NCBI RefSeq assembly: GCF_002093625.1
Contig: NZ_MRWD01000030.1
Coordinates: 1-61,029 of the forward strand
Reading direction: 5' to 3'
DNA from: Rouxiella silvae
GTDB lineage: Bacteria > Pseudomonadota > Gammaproteobacteria > Enterobacterales > Enterobacteriaceae
Length of the DNA: 61,029 nucleotides
A program made the position numbers and the translations under genes. The number at the start of each line of letters is the position of its first letter. Position 1 is the first letter of the stretch. Below, in pieces: positions 11,390 to 19,602 of the stretch. Below the pieces are notes generated by a model that saw only the letters and a program-made list of their open reading frames with translations, had not been told where the DNA came from and made no database searches.

Positions 11390-11473
11390 TCGATTATTGT
11401 CCGTCTTCTTGGCCTTTAACCCATTTTGGGAAGGGCAAGGAGACGGAGATAAGTTCTGGTCCCGAAAAATTTT

Positions 11474-12184
11474 TTACCCCACCTCAACGTCGATCTGTAA
11501 GGCATCATAGCGCCAGTATTCAAGATCGCAGTCAATAACCCGATCCTGCTGATCGCGGTTGATCCTGGTAATAAATAGCGCCGGGCTTCCTGCTGTCACT
11601 TTCAATGCATCTGACGCCTCCTGTGGCAAACGGGTTGGCACCATGTCAAAACGCACTCGGCCATACTTTATGCCATAGCGAGATAAATACAGATCAGTCA
11701 ACGATTGAGTCAGGTCGGCGTGAAGAATATCGGGGAAAAATTGCGGATTAAGGTAGTGCTCAACGTAAAGCACCGCGCGGCCATCGATATATCGCAGTCG
11801 CCGAATGCAATAAATGTCACTTTGCAGTGGCAGATTAAGCTTTTGGCATAGATTGTCGCTGGCTCTTCTCTGACAGGCATCAATCAGTTCCGTTTGCGCG
11901 AAACGACCCTGTTCCTGAGCCATCGCATGGAAATGGCTGCGTTGCAGCGGGTTATACAGAATGCGCGGTGGGGAAATAAACCATCCGCGGCGCACTTCAC
12001 GATAAATCAACCCTTGAGCCTCAAGTTGACTCAGTGATTCGCGCAACGTTATTCGCGTGGTAGAGAATTGCTCGCTCAGCGTTCTTTCCGAAGGCAGTCG
12101 CCCCTCGGCAAAATAAAGTCCGGCAGCTATCTTTTCACTCAGTGTCTGGCAGATGGTTGCTACGGCGGTCTGCGATTCACTCAT
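11474..12184 (-). CDS. GntR/UTRA-family regulator, PhnR-like
   Basis: 236 residues: N-terminal winged helix-turn-helix of the GntR type (residues about 8-72; GRLPSERTLSEQFSTTRITLRESLSQLEAQGLI) and a C-terminal UTRA effector domain (about 90-230; IRRLRYIDGRAVLYVEHYLNP, LFITRINRDQQDRVIDCDLEYWRYD). The UTRA subfamily senses small organic ligands; the closest named protein I can suggest is PhnR of 2-aminoethylphosphonate uptake clusters. It is divergent from the transporter operon that starts at 12387, and a UTRA-type palindrome lies between them (12338-12355), so it probably controls that operon. The effector is unknown. Confidence 0.85.
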   Translation of the reverse strand: MSESQTAVATICQTLSEKIAAGLYFAEGRLPSERTLSEQFSTTRITLRESLSQLEAQGLIYREVRRGWFISPPRILYNPLQRSHFHAMAQEQGRFAQTELIDACQRRASDNLCQKLNLPLQSDIYCIRRLRYIDGRAVLYVEHYLNPQFFPDILHADLTQSLTDLYLSRYGIKYGRVRFDMVPTRLPQEASDALKVTAGSPALFITRINRDQQDRVIDCDLEYWRYDALQIDVEVG

Positions 12185-12292
12185 TGGTCATCAGCCTCAT
12201 TTCAGTGCGTTTTTGCACCACAATGGCAAGTAAAGGTCGAAAATTTGTGCGCTCGCTAACAGCGATGAGCTTAAAAATGCTGCTTTTTCACG

Positions 12293-12310
12293 CTGTCATA
12301 TAATTATCAC
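12293..12310 (+). promoter_or_regulatory. Candidate Pho box
   Basis: CTGTCAT-ATAA-TTATCAC has the 7-4-7 layout of a PhoB site: the first half is a perfect CTGTCAT and the second matches CTGTCAC at five of seven positions. A weak -10 hexamer, TAGATT, starts 10 bases further at 12321, the usual geometry when the Pho box replaces the -35 element. This suggests phosphate-starvation induction of the operon behind it. Inference from motif and spacing only. Confidence 0.5.
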
Positions 12311-12337
12311 AAACGATCGTTAGATTGGCTTGGTTCT

Positions 12338-12355
12338 TGCTGGACTAGACCAGCA
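12338..12355 (+). promoter_or_regulatory. Candidate GntR/UTRA operator
   Basis: TGCTGGACTAGACCAGCA is an 18-base palindrome with a single mismatched pair. Its core TGGACTAGACCA differs by one base from the TGGTCTAGACCA type bound by UTRA-domain GntR regulators (DasR; PhnF is similar). It lies just downstream of the predicted -10, where a repressor would block transcription, 31 bases before the binding-protein start codon. Confidence 0.65.
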
Positions 12356-12386
12356 CTCACACACACTATCATCTGGAGCATCAGTT

Positions 12387-13445
12387 ATGAAACAGTTGTT
12401 CGCTTCTGTGTTAACCACCGCGCTGGTAATGACCACCACGACGGCGTTTGCCGCCGAATCTCTTGCGGATCTTGAGAAAGCCGCTAAAGCTGAAGGTACG
12501 GTAAACAGCGTCGGTATGCCTGACTCATGGGCAAACTGGAAAGATACCTGGAATGATTTAAACACTAAATACGGCATCAAACACAGTGATACCGACATGA
12601 GTTCGGCGCAGGAAATCGCCAAATTCTTGGCGGAGAAAAATAATGCCAGCGCTGACATCGGTGACGTGGGTGCCGCTTTTGGTCCGGTTGCGGTGAAAGA
12701 GGGTGTAACTCTGCCTTATAAACCAAGCACTTGGGATCAGGTTCCTGCCTGGGCAAAAGACAAAGACGGTAACTGGGTTCTAGCCTACACCGGCACTATC
12801 GCGTTTATCATTGATAAATCACAGGTTAAAGATGAGCCGCACAGCTGGGCTGACCTGCTGAAAGGCAAATACAAAGTGACTATTGGCGACGTAAGCACCG
12901 CGGCTCAGGCCGCTAACGGCGTGCTGGCGGCCACTTACGCGATGGGTGGCAACGAGAAAAACCTCAAGCCTGGCCTGGAGTATTTTGCCAAGCTGGCTAA
13001 AGCAGGCCGTCTGAGCCTGACGGATCCGGTCATTGCTTCGCTGGAAAAAGGTGAAGTGCAGGTTGGCGTAGTATGGGACTTCAATGGCCTGAACTACCGT
13101 GACCAGATTGATAAAACCCGTTTTGACGTTGTTATCCCGTCTGACGGCAGCATCACCTCCGGTTATTCAACCATCATCAATAAATACGGCAAGCACCCTA
13201 ACGCCGCTAAGTGGGCACGCGAATATATCTTCTCTGACGCTGGCCAAATCAACCTGGCACGCGGTTATGCACGACCTATTCGCGCAGAACATTTGACTCT
13301 GCCAGAAGACGTGAAAGCTAAACTGCTGCCAAACAGCGAATACGCTAATGCCCATCCGATTGCTGACCCAGAAGCCTGGAACAAGAGTTCTAAGACTCTC
13401 CCACGTTTGTGGCAAGAAGACGTCATGATCAACATGCAGCAATAA
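12387..13445 (+). CDS. ABC transporter periplasmic binding protein (organophosphate/phosphonate-type cluster)
   Basis: 352 residues with a clear Sec signal peptide (MKQLFASVLTTALVMTTTTAFA, cut near 22) and the fold of the iron/polyamine/aminoethylphosphonate-type extracellular binding proteins (SLADLEKAAKAEGTVNSVG, DIGDVGAAFGPVA, PHSWADLLKGKYKVTIGD, GVVWDFNGLNYRD). It captures the substrate in the periplasm for the permeases at 14544-16207. Start chosen at 12387 because the signal peptide begins there; an in-frame upstream start would overlap the operator. First gene of the operon; an ERIC element follows. The ligand cannot be read from sequence. Confidence 0.85.
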   Translation: MKQLFASVLTTALVMTTTTAFAAESLADLEKAAKAEGTVNSVGMPDSWANWKDTWNDLNTKYGIKHSDTDMSSAQEIAKFLAEKNNASADIGDVGAAFGPVAVKEGVTLPYKPSTWDQVPAWAKDKDGNWVLAYTGTIAFIIDKSQVKDEPHSWADLLKGKYKVTIGDVSTAAQAANGVLAATYAMGGNEKNLKPGLEYFAKLAKAGRLSLTDPVIASLEKGEVQVGVVWDFNGLNYRDQIDKTRFDVVIPSDGSITSGYSTIINKYGKHPNAAKWAREYIFSDAGQINLARGYARPIRAEHLTLPEDVKAKLLPNSEYANAHPIADPEAWNKSSKTLPRLWQEDVMINMQQ

Positions 13446-13446
13446 A

Positions 13447-13568
13447 TCCTCGTCATCTTTCGCACCGCAGGGGCGTTGGCCTCCCTCTCGTTTCCCGGTC
13501 ACTTACTTCAGTAAGCTCCCGGGAAACACTCGGTCGCCGCCTTCCTGCAACGCGAAATCTTTAGAGGA
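13447..13568 (+). repeat. ERIC (IRU) element
   Basis: A 122-base imperfect palindrome whose layout matches the enterobacterial repetitive intergenic consensus: outer arms TCCTCGTCATC / TCTTTAGAGGA, the GGGGCGTTGGC block, and the diagnostic centre GGTCACTTACTTCAGTAAGC flanked by GTTTCCC and CCCGGGAAAC. It lies inside a same-strand operon, between the binding-protein gene and the phosphatase-superfamily gene, beginning immediately after the stop codon. In RNA it would fold into a long hairpin. Confidence 0.85.
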
Positions 13569-13727
13569 TTCATTTTCCTACCTTGAAGAGGAGGGAAATG
13601 TTTCAGGTAATACTCTGGTGAGAATATTGAACGGTGTTGCTCTCACTAAAGCTAAATAGATCGTTACTAAAAAGTCATCGCCTTCGACATGTGTTGAATT
13701 TTTATAAATTTATCAGGGTCACACGTA

Positions 13728-14525
13728 ATGAAAAGCATTCTGGTGGTATTGGACGGCCTGAATTTTCAGGTAGCCCGCGATGCAATGGGATATTTACAGG
13801 CACAGTGTGCCGCAGGACGCGGACGCTTATATCAACTGGAATGCGAGCTACCTTCGCTGTCACGACCGCTATATGAGTGCATTCTTACCGGCGTAACGCC
13901 GGTGGTCAGTGGAATTGTTCACAACCACGTCGACCGTTTATCAACCCAGCGCAGCATTTTCCATTATGCGCGCGATGCGGGATTAACTACGGCGGCGGCG
14001 GCCTATCACTGGGTTAGCGAGCTTTATAACCGTACGCCTTTTACCCCAGCGCGCGATCGCCATACCGACGATAAAAGCCTGACTATCCAGCACGGGCATT
14101 TTTATTACGACGATACCTATCCGGATTCCCATTTGTTTGATGATGCGGAAAGCCTGCGCCTTAAGCATGATCCTGACTTTTTGCTGATTCATCCCATGAA
14201 TATCGATGATACCGGCCATAAGTTTGGATTGGACTCGATGCAATATCGCAACAAAGCGCGCGTCGCCGACGGAATTCTTTCTCACTATCTTGATAACTGG
14301 TTAGCCGAGGGTTACCAGGTGATTGTCACCGCCGATCACGGCATGAACAACGATCGCAGCCACGGCGGAATTCTTGACGAAGAGCGTCAGGTGCCGATGT
14401 TTGTATTTGGCAGCGCATTCAGCATGGCTGCTGCCGAGCCGTTACAAACTGAACTGTGTGGCACCGTTTGCCAATTACTCAATATCAGCCACGACAAACC
14501 GCACTGCGCGGATTTACTGGTCTGA
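13728..14525 (+). CDS. Cytosolic alkaline-phosphatase-superfamily hydrolase
   Basis: 265 residues, related to nucleotide pyrophosphatase/phosphodiesterase and phosphonoacetate hydrolase. Visible metal and active-site positions: Asp9 in VVLDGL, candidate nucleophile Ser45 in PSLSRPLYECILTG (equivalent to the Thr of the NPP family), Asp160 and His164 in DDTGHKFG, Asp203-His204 in TADHGM, and His212 in SHGG. There is no signal peptide, unlike most phosphatases of this superfamily, so it should act on imported substrate in the cytosol. It probably cleaves a phosphodiester or phosphonate. Encoded between the binding protein and the permeases; 18 bases separate it from the next gene. Confidence 0.8.
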   Translation: MKSILVVLDGLNFQVARDAMGYLQAQCAAGRGRLYQLECELPSLSRPLYECILTGVTPVVSGIVHNHVDRLSTQRSIFHYARDAGLTTAAAAYHWVSELYNRTPFTPARDRHTDDKSLTIQHGHFYYDDTYPDSHLFDDAESLRLKHDPDFLLIHPMNIDDTGHKFGLDSMQYRNKARVADGILSHYLDNWLAEGYQVIVTADHGMNNDRSHGGILDEERQVPMFVFGSAFSMAAAEPLQTELCGTVCQLLNISHDKPHCADLLV

Positions 14526-14543
14526 AACCGCCGAGGATAACGG

Positions 14544-15383
14544 ATGAAAGCTAAGTGGCTCGCCCTGCTGTTTGTGCTGCCTTTCGCGGTGTTCTTTATT
14601 GCTTTCCAGCTTGCACCTCTGGTGTGGGTCGCGGTGAGCAGCTTTTATAGCGACACTTATGAAGCCTGGGGTTTTGGTAACTACAGCGACATATTGACCT
14701 CACCTTTTTATCTGCAGGCGATTAAATTCTCGTTGGATATTTCGGTTTGGTCGAGCCTGTACGGTTTGCTGATTGCTTTAGTTGGTAGTTACTCACTTCG
14801 CCAGCTAGGTCCGACAAAACTGCACGATTTTGTGATGTCCTTTACCAACATGACCAGTAATTTTGCGGGCGTACCCTTGGCTTTTGCCTTCGTCATTCTG
14901 CTGGGACTCAACGGCACGCTCACGCTGATAATGCGTAAATATGGCCTGATGAGCACCTTCAATCTGTACTCAAAAGACGGCCTGATCGTGCTGTATACCT
15001 ACTTTCAAATTCCCTTGGGCGTGCTGCTGCTATACCCAGCTTTCGACGGACTGCGTGAAGACTGGAAAGAGTCGGCAGCCTTGTTGGGGGCCGGGAAATG
15101 GCGTTTTTGGCGCTATATTGGTTTGCCGGTGCTTGCCCCGGCTCTGATGGGGACCTTCGTCATTTTGCTGGCTAACGCGCTCGGTGCCTACGCGACGGTT
15201 TATGCGCTAACCACCGGCAACTTTAACGTGGTGCCAGTGCGTATTGCGGCGCTAGTATCGGGTGATATCTCCCTCGACCCGAATATGGGCAGTGCCCTGG
15301 CGATTTTGCTCGTGCTGTTAATGGCAGTCATTACACTGGTACATCAGTGGATATTGCGCAGGAGCTATCTCAATGTTCGTTAA
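14544..15383 (+). CDS. ABC transporter permease (PotB/PhnU-type)
   Basis: 279-residue inner-membrane protein with about six hydrophobic helices. The cytoplasmic coupling loop (ESAALLGAGKWRFWRYIGLPVLAPALMG) is the EAA motif of binding-protein-dependent permeases of the spermidine/putrescine, iron and aminoethylphosphonate class. Forms a heterodimer with the next gene product. Starts 18 bases after the hydrolase gene behind GAGGATAACGG. Substrate inferred only from neighbours. Confidence 0.87.
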   Translation: MKAKWLALLFVLPFAVFFIAFQLAPLVWVAVSSFYSDTYEAWGFGNYSDILTSPFYLQAIKFSLDISVWSSLYGLLIALVGSYSLRQLGPTKLHDFVMSFTNMTSNFAGVPLAFAFVILLGLNGTLTLIMRKYGLMSTFNLYSKDGLIVLYTYFQIPLGVLLLYPAFDGLREDWKESAALLGAGKWRFWRYIGLPVLAPALMGTFVILLANALGAYATVYALTTGNFNVVPVRIAALVSGDISLDPNMGSALAILLVLLMAVITLVHQWILRRSYLNVR

Positions 15384-15421
15384 GGCTAATTCTGTGAATA
15401 TTCTGGTTCTGGAGGCAAATC

Positions 15422-16207
15422 ATGTCGCGTGCTGAAAGCATTTATCATCGGCTCATCGTGTGGTTGCTGTTTATCGTTCTTCTCTTGCCGCTAGCAGCGA
15501 CGCTAATTTATGCGCTGGTGGAGGACTGGGGCGCAACGATTTTACCCAGCGGATTCACCCTGAAATGGCTGATAGCTCTTTGGAGCGATCCGCGTTTTCT
15601 GGTGGCATTAGGACACTCGCTGCTGGTGTGCTTCGGGACGCTTTTGTTCTCGATGGTGCTTATCCTGCCGCTTATGTTTGTGATTGCTTACTATTTCCCA
15701 AGGCTTGATGCCCTGATGAATGTGTTGATCCTGCTGCCCTTTGCCGTGCCGCCGGTGGTGTCTTCGGTCGGCCTGATGGAACTGTACTCCTCTCCGCCGT
15801 TTGAGTTGACGGGCACTCCGTGGATTTTGATTGGCTGTTATTTCACCATTGCACTGCCGTTTATCTATCGGGCCATTTCCAACAACATTCAGGCGATTAA
15901 TATGCGTGACCTGATGGATGCGGCACATTTGCTCGGCGCCAGCACTTGGAAAGCCGCGCTGATGGTGATTTTGCCAAACTTGCGAAAGGGCGCGTCGATT
16001 GCTGTGCTGCTGTCGTTCTCGTTTTTAATCGGTGAGTTTGTGTTTGCTAACCTATTGGTCGGCAGCCGCTATGAAACGCTGCAGGTTTATCTCTACAATA
16101 TGCGCAATGGCAGTGGCCATTTCACCAGCGCATTGGTCATCTCCTATTTCGTGGTTGTCTTGGTATTTACCTGGGTGGCCAACGTTCTGAATAAAGGGAA
16201 GCGCTGA
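15422..16207 (+). CDS. ABC transporter permease (PotC/PhnV-type)
   Basis: 261 residues, about six transmembrane segments, with the EAA loop DLMDAAHLLGASTWKAALMVILPNLRKG. Partner of the preceding permease. GGAGG lies six bases before the ATG. The stop codon is one base from the start of the ATPase gene, so the two are translationally coupled. Confidence 0.87.
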   Translation: MSRAESIYHRLIVWLLFIVLLLPLAATLIYALVEDWGATILPSGFTLKWLIALWSDPRFLVALGHSLLVCFGTLLFSMVLILPLMFVIAYYFPRLDALMNVLILLPFAVPPVVSSVGLMELYSSPPFELTGTPWILIGCYFTIALPFIYRAISNNIQAINMRDLMDAAHLLGASTWKAALMVILPNLRKGASIAVLLSFSFLIGEFVFANLLVGSRYETLQVYLYNMRNGSGHFTSALVISYFVVVLVFTWVANVLNKGKR

Positions 16208-16208
16208 T

Positions 16209-17201
16209 ATGTCCTATTTAGAAGTCACCCAACTCAACAAGCACTACGGCCAGACGCAGATTTTCAATAATATTGATTTCAGCGCCAAAGAGGGCGAGTT
16301 TGTCACCCTCCTTGGCCCAAGTGGCTGTGGAAAATCAACGCTGCTGCGCTGTCTGGCAGGCCTGACCTCGGTTGACAGTGGAAAAATCATTCTGCAGGGG
16401 CAAGACATTGTTCCACTTACGCCACAAAAGCGCGGCATTGGCATGGTGTTTCAAAGCTATGCGTTGTTCCCTAACATGACGGTTGAGGGCAACGTGGCGT
16501 TTGGCCTGAAAATGCAGAAACTCTCAACCAGTGAGGTTAAACGCCGAGTGGCCGAGGTGTTGGCGCTGGTGGAATTAAACGAATTTGCCCGTCGTTATCC
16601 TCATCAACTTTCTGGGGGCCAGTGTCAGCGTGTGGCTTTGGCACGTTCGCTGGTAACTGAGCCTCGACTGCTGCTGCTCGATGAACCGCTTTCGGCGCTG
16701 GATGCCCGTATTCGTAAGCATTTACGTGAGCAAATCCGCCGTATTCAGCGCGAGATGAACCTCACTGCCATCTTTGTGACCCACGATCAGGAGGAGGCGT
16801 TGACGATGTCTGACCGCATTGTTCTGATGAATAAAGGACAAATCGTACAGAATGGCGACGCTGAAACATTGTATACTGCTCCGGTAAATGCTTTCGCGGC
16901 AGGATTTATTGGCAGTTATAATCTGCTCACCGCCGAGCAGGCACATGCCCTGACCGGCCAAAGCTACCCTTCACAGGTGGCAATAAGGCCCGAGTCGATC
17001 GCTTTTTGTGCTCCACAACAGGGTATTCCAGCCCGAATTATCAATCACAGCCTGCTGGGTAACGTCGTTCGTTATCGTGTTATGGCTCACAATGTCGAGT
17101 TATCCGTGGACGTTTTAAACCGCTCCGTTGCGTCACTCATCGCTGATGGCACCGATATTGGTCTACAGTTAGATCTTGATACCTTACGGGAAGTTGCATG
17201 A
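16209..17201 (+). CDS. ABC transporter ATP-binding protein
   Basis: 330 residues. Walker A GPSGCGKS at 36-43, Q-loop VFQSYALFPNMTV, signature LSGGQCQRVALARSL, Walker B LLLLDEPLSALD, switch His in FVTHDQEEALTMSDRI. Residues from about 235 form the extra TOBE-like domain of the CUT1/PotA/PhnT class. Powers the permease pair encoded just upstream. The last four bases overlap the start codon of the HAD phosphatase (ATGA), tying that enzyme to the transporter. Confidence 0.9.
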   Translation: MSYLEVTQLNKHYGQTQIFNNIDFSAKEGEFVTLLGPSGCGKSTLLRCLAGLTSVDSGKIILQGQDIVPLTPQKRGIGMVFQSYALFPNMTVEGNVAFGLKMQKLSTSEVKRRVAEVLALVELNEFARRYPHQLSGGQCQRVALARSLVTEPRLLLLDEPLSALDARIRKHLREQIRRIQREMNLTAIFVTHDQEEALTMSDRIVLMNKGQIVQNGDAETLYTAPVNAFAAGFIGSYNLLTAEQAHALTGQSYPSQVAIRPESIAFCAPQQGIPARIINHSLLGNVVRYRVMAHNVELSVDVLNRSVASLIADGTDIGLQLDLDTLREVA

Positions 17202-17854
17202 ATCTGGCGCTATTTGATCTTGATGAAACGCTGATTGGTGGAGACTGTTCCAGCCTGTGGTCAGCCTTTATGGTTGAGCAGGGTTGGGTCGCTGAACCGG
17301 AAATATTTTTGCAGCAGGATGCCGAAATGATGCGCCTGTATGCACTAGGCCAGATGGACATGACTGAATATATGAACTGGACGCTGACCCCGCTGAAAGG
17401 CAGAAGTGTGCCCGACGTGAGCGCAATGGTTGAGCGGTTCGTGCATGAAGTTATTGCCGAGCGGGTGTATGACGACGCGCGCGCGTGCTTGGCCGAGCAT
17501 AACGCTAAGGGCTGCCAGATCATTATCATTTCCGCCTCGGGCGAGCATCTGGTTGCGGCTATTGCCAGATTTCTTGGCGTGGACGAAACTCTGGCCATCG
17601 GCGTTGAGATTGTCGACGGCCTGTATACCGGTTTTACCCAAGGCGTGCCGACTTTCCGTGAAGGAAAAGTCTCCCGGTTGATGACCCTGTTAAATCAGGA
17701 CTCGAGCCGGCTTGAGCACGCCAGTTTTTATTCGGATTCGCACAACGATTTGCCGCTGTTAACCCTGGTCGGCAATCCGGTGGCCATTAATCCGGATGCT
17801 ATCCTGCTCCAACACGCCAGGCAGGCAGGATGGCCTATCCAGGCCTGGCGCTAA
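17198..17854 (+). CDS. HAD-IB family phosphatase
   Basis: 218 residues of the HAD subfamily IB (SerB-like). Motif I DLDET supplies nucleophile Asp7 and Asp9, motif II is IIISAS, motif III the Lys in FREGKVS, motif IV SDSHNDLPLL. The long insertion between motifs I and II is the helical cap. It hydrolyses a small phosphomonoester in the cytosol; substrate unknown. The four-base overlap with the ATPase gene shows it belongs to the uptake operon, where it may dephosphorylate the product of the hydrolase at 13728. A generic phosphoserine-phosphatase role is less likely because of this context. Confidence 0.82.
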   Translation: MNLALFDLDETLIGGDCSSLWSAFMVEQGWVAEPEIFLQQDAEMMRLYALGQMDMTEYMNWTLTPLKGRSVPDVSAMVERFVHEVIAERVYDDARACLAEHNAKGCQIIIISASGEHLVAAIARFLGVDETLAIGVEIVDGLYTGFTQGVPTFREGKVSRLMTLLNQDSSRLEHASFYSDSHNDLPLLTLVGNPVAINPDAILLQHARQAGWPIQAWR

Positions 17855-17869
17855 AGGAGCTATTTTTTA

Positions 17870-19525
17870 GTGTTAACTCTTCTTCATTTGCTTTCTGCTG
17901 TTTCATTACTCGTATGGGGTACGCACATTGTGCGTACTGGCATCATGCGCGTGTTTGGTGCCAATTTGCGCCGCGTTCTCAGCAGCAGTGTTGAAAAGAA
18001 GCCTCTGGCGTTTGTTTCGGGCATCGGTGTTACGGCACTGGTGCAGAGCAGCAACGCCACGGCACTGCTGGTGACCTCGTTTGTTGCCCAGGGGCTGGTC
18101 GCACTTTCCCCGGCGTTGGTGATTATTCTCGGCGCCGATGTTGGCACCGCACTGATGGCGCGCGTGCTGACTTTCGACCTCTCGTGGCTATCTCCGCTGC
18201 TTATCTTCGTTGGCGTGTCGTTCTTCCTTAGCCGCAAACAGACGCGGGCGGGGCAGATGGGGCGGGTCGGAATTGGTCTGGGCCTTATTCTGCTCGCTCT
18301 CGAACTGATCGTCAGTGCCGCCACGCCGATTACTCAGGCGTCGGGCGTGAAGGTGCTGTTCTCGTCGCTAACTGGCGATACCATTCTTGATGCCCTGACC
18401 GGTGCCGTCTTTGCCATCATCAGTTATTCCAGCCTCGCTGCGGTGCTGTTAACGGCAACGCTTGCGGCTACGGGCGTTATTTCACTGAAAGTTTCACTGT
18501 GTCTGGTCATCGGTGCCAATCTCGGCAGCGGTATTTTGGCGATGATCAACGCCAGTAAACAAAATGCTGCCGGTCGACGAGTTGCGTTGGGGAGCCTACT
18601 CTTCAAGCTGATTGGCTGCGTGATCGTGCTGCCCTTTATCGGGCCATTGACTGGCCTGTTGGCTAAAATTGGTATCCCCGATGAGGAATTGGTTATCTAT
18701 TTCCACGTCTTCTATAACCTGATCCGCTGTCTGGCGCTGGTGCCAATGGCTGGCATGATGGCAAGAATTTGTGAACTGTGGATTGCCGATATGCCAGAAG
18801 ATGACCCACGTTTGCGTCCTCGCCATCTGGACGTTAGCGCTATCGACACCCCTACGTTGGCGCTGGCTAATGCCGCGCGTGAGACGCTGCGCATGGGTGA
18901 CGTGGTTGAACATATGCTTATCCTGCAGCATGAAGTGATGCATGGAAAGATAACTAACGACCGTGAGGTTCGCCGCCTGGATGACGATGTCGACGTGCTG
19001 TATACCGCGATAAAACTCTATCTGGCACAAATTCATAAAGAAGATTTGGGAGAGGACGACTCTCGTCGCTGGGCCGAAATCATCGAGATGGCGCTTAACC
19101 TTGAGCAAGCCGGCGATATTATCGAACGCATGACCGGTGATATCACCGCCAAGTCTCACGACACCCGACGCGCGTTCTCGGCGGAAGGCCTCGGTGAGCT
19201 CGACAATTTGCATGAGAAGCTGGTGGATAACCTGCGACTTAGCCTGTCGGTGTTCCTTTCAAACGATTTGACCAGTGCAAAAAGACTGCGTCGTTCCAAA
19301 CATCGTTTCCGCCTGCTTGACCGCCGTTATGCGCACGCCCACGTTGACAGGCTTCATCAGCACAACGTACAAAGCATTGAAACCAGTTCGCTGCATCTTG
19401 GGCTGCTGGGCGACATGAAACGCCTTAACTCGTTGTTCTGCGCCGTCGCCTACAACGTGCTCGATAAAGACGAAAAAGACGACGAACGTGAAGAGTTGGA
19501 CGACGTACCTGGTCTGGCTAAATAA
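17870..19525 (+). CDS. yjbB: Na/phosphate cotransporter family protein YjbB
   Basis: 551 residues. The N-terminal part (1-300) has repeated Na/Pi cotransporter motifs (GVTALVQSSNATALLVTSFV, SYSSLAAVLLTATLAATGV) with about eight membrane segments; the C-terminal part (350-530) is a PhoU-like helical domain. The E. coli homologue acts as a phosphate exporter. The start is GTG at 17870 behind AAAGGAG, only 15 bases after the HAD gene, so it is probably the last gene of the organophosphate operon here, although in E. coli it is a conserved neighbour of metH and lysC. A bidirectional terminator follows. Confidence 0.93.
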   Translation: MLTLLHLLSAVSLLVWGTHIVRTGIMRVFGANLRRVLSSSVEKKPLAFVSGIGVTALVQSSNATALLVTSFVAQGLVALSPALVIILGADVGTALMARVLTFDLSWLSPLLIFVGVSFFLSRKQTRAGQMGRVGIGLGLILLALELIVSAATPITQASGVKVLFSSLTGDTILDALTGAVFAIISYSSLAAVLLTATLAATGVISLKVSLCLVIGANLGSGILAMINASKQNAAGRRVALGSLLFKLIGCVIVLPFIGPLTGLLAKIGIPDEELVIYFHVFYNLIRCLALVPMAGMMARICELWIADMPEDDPRLRPRHLDVSAIDTPTLALANAARETLRMGDVVEHMLILQHEVMHGKITNDREVRRLDDDVDVLYTAIKLYLAQIHKEDLGEDDSRRWAEIIEMALNLEQAGDIIERMTGDITAKSHDTRRAFSAEGLGELDNLHEKLVDNLRLSLSVFLSNDLTSAKRLRRSKHRFRLLDRRYAHAHVDRLHQHNVQSIETSSLHLGLLGDMKRLNSLFCAVAYNVLDKDEKDDEREELDDVPGLAK

Positions 19526-19540
19526 AACTCACCGTTTAAA

Positions 19541-19574
19541 AAAAAGGGTCGCGAGAATATCGCGACCCTTTTTT
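19541..19574. terminator. Bidirectional terminator yjbB / panS
   Basis: GGGTCGCGA / TCGCGACCC stem (9 bp, loop GAATA) bordered by A-run and T-run, so it works for yjbB on the plus strand and the transporter gene on the minus strand. Confidence 0.9.
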
Positions 19575-19602
19575 ATCAATCCAATTTGTCTGTCAGCGCA
19601 GA

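Noticed and set aside
11390-11473. Terminator between metH and the GntR gene
   Set aside because: CCGTCT and AGACGG could pair over a long loop (about 11401-11446), but there is no compact stem or T-run.
11474-17854. Standard 2-aminoethylphosphonate degradation locus (phnRSTUV with phnWX)
   Set aside because: The transporter and regulator types fit, but neither a PhnW transaminase nor a PhnX phosphonatase gene is present, and the two hydrolases are of other families.
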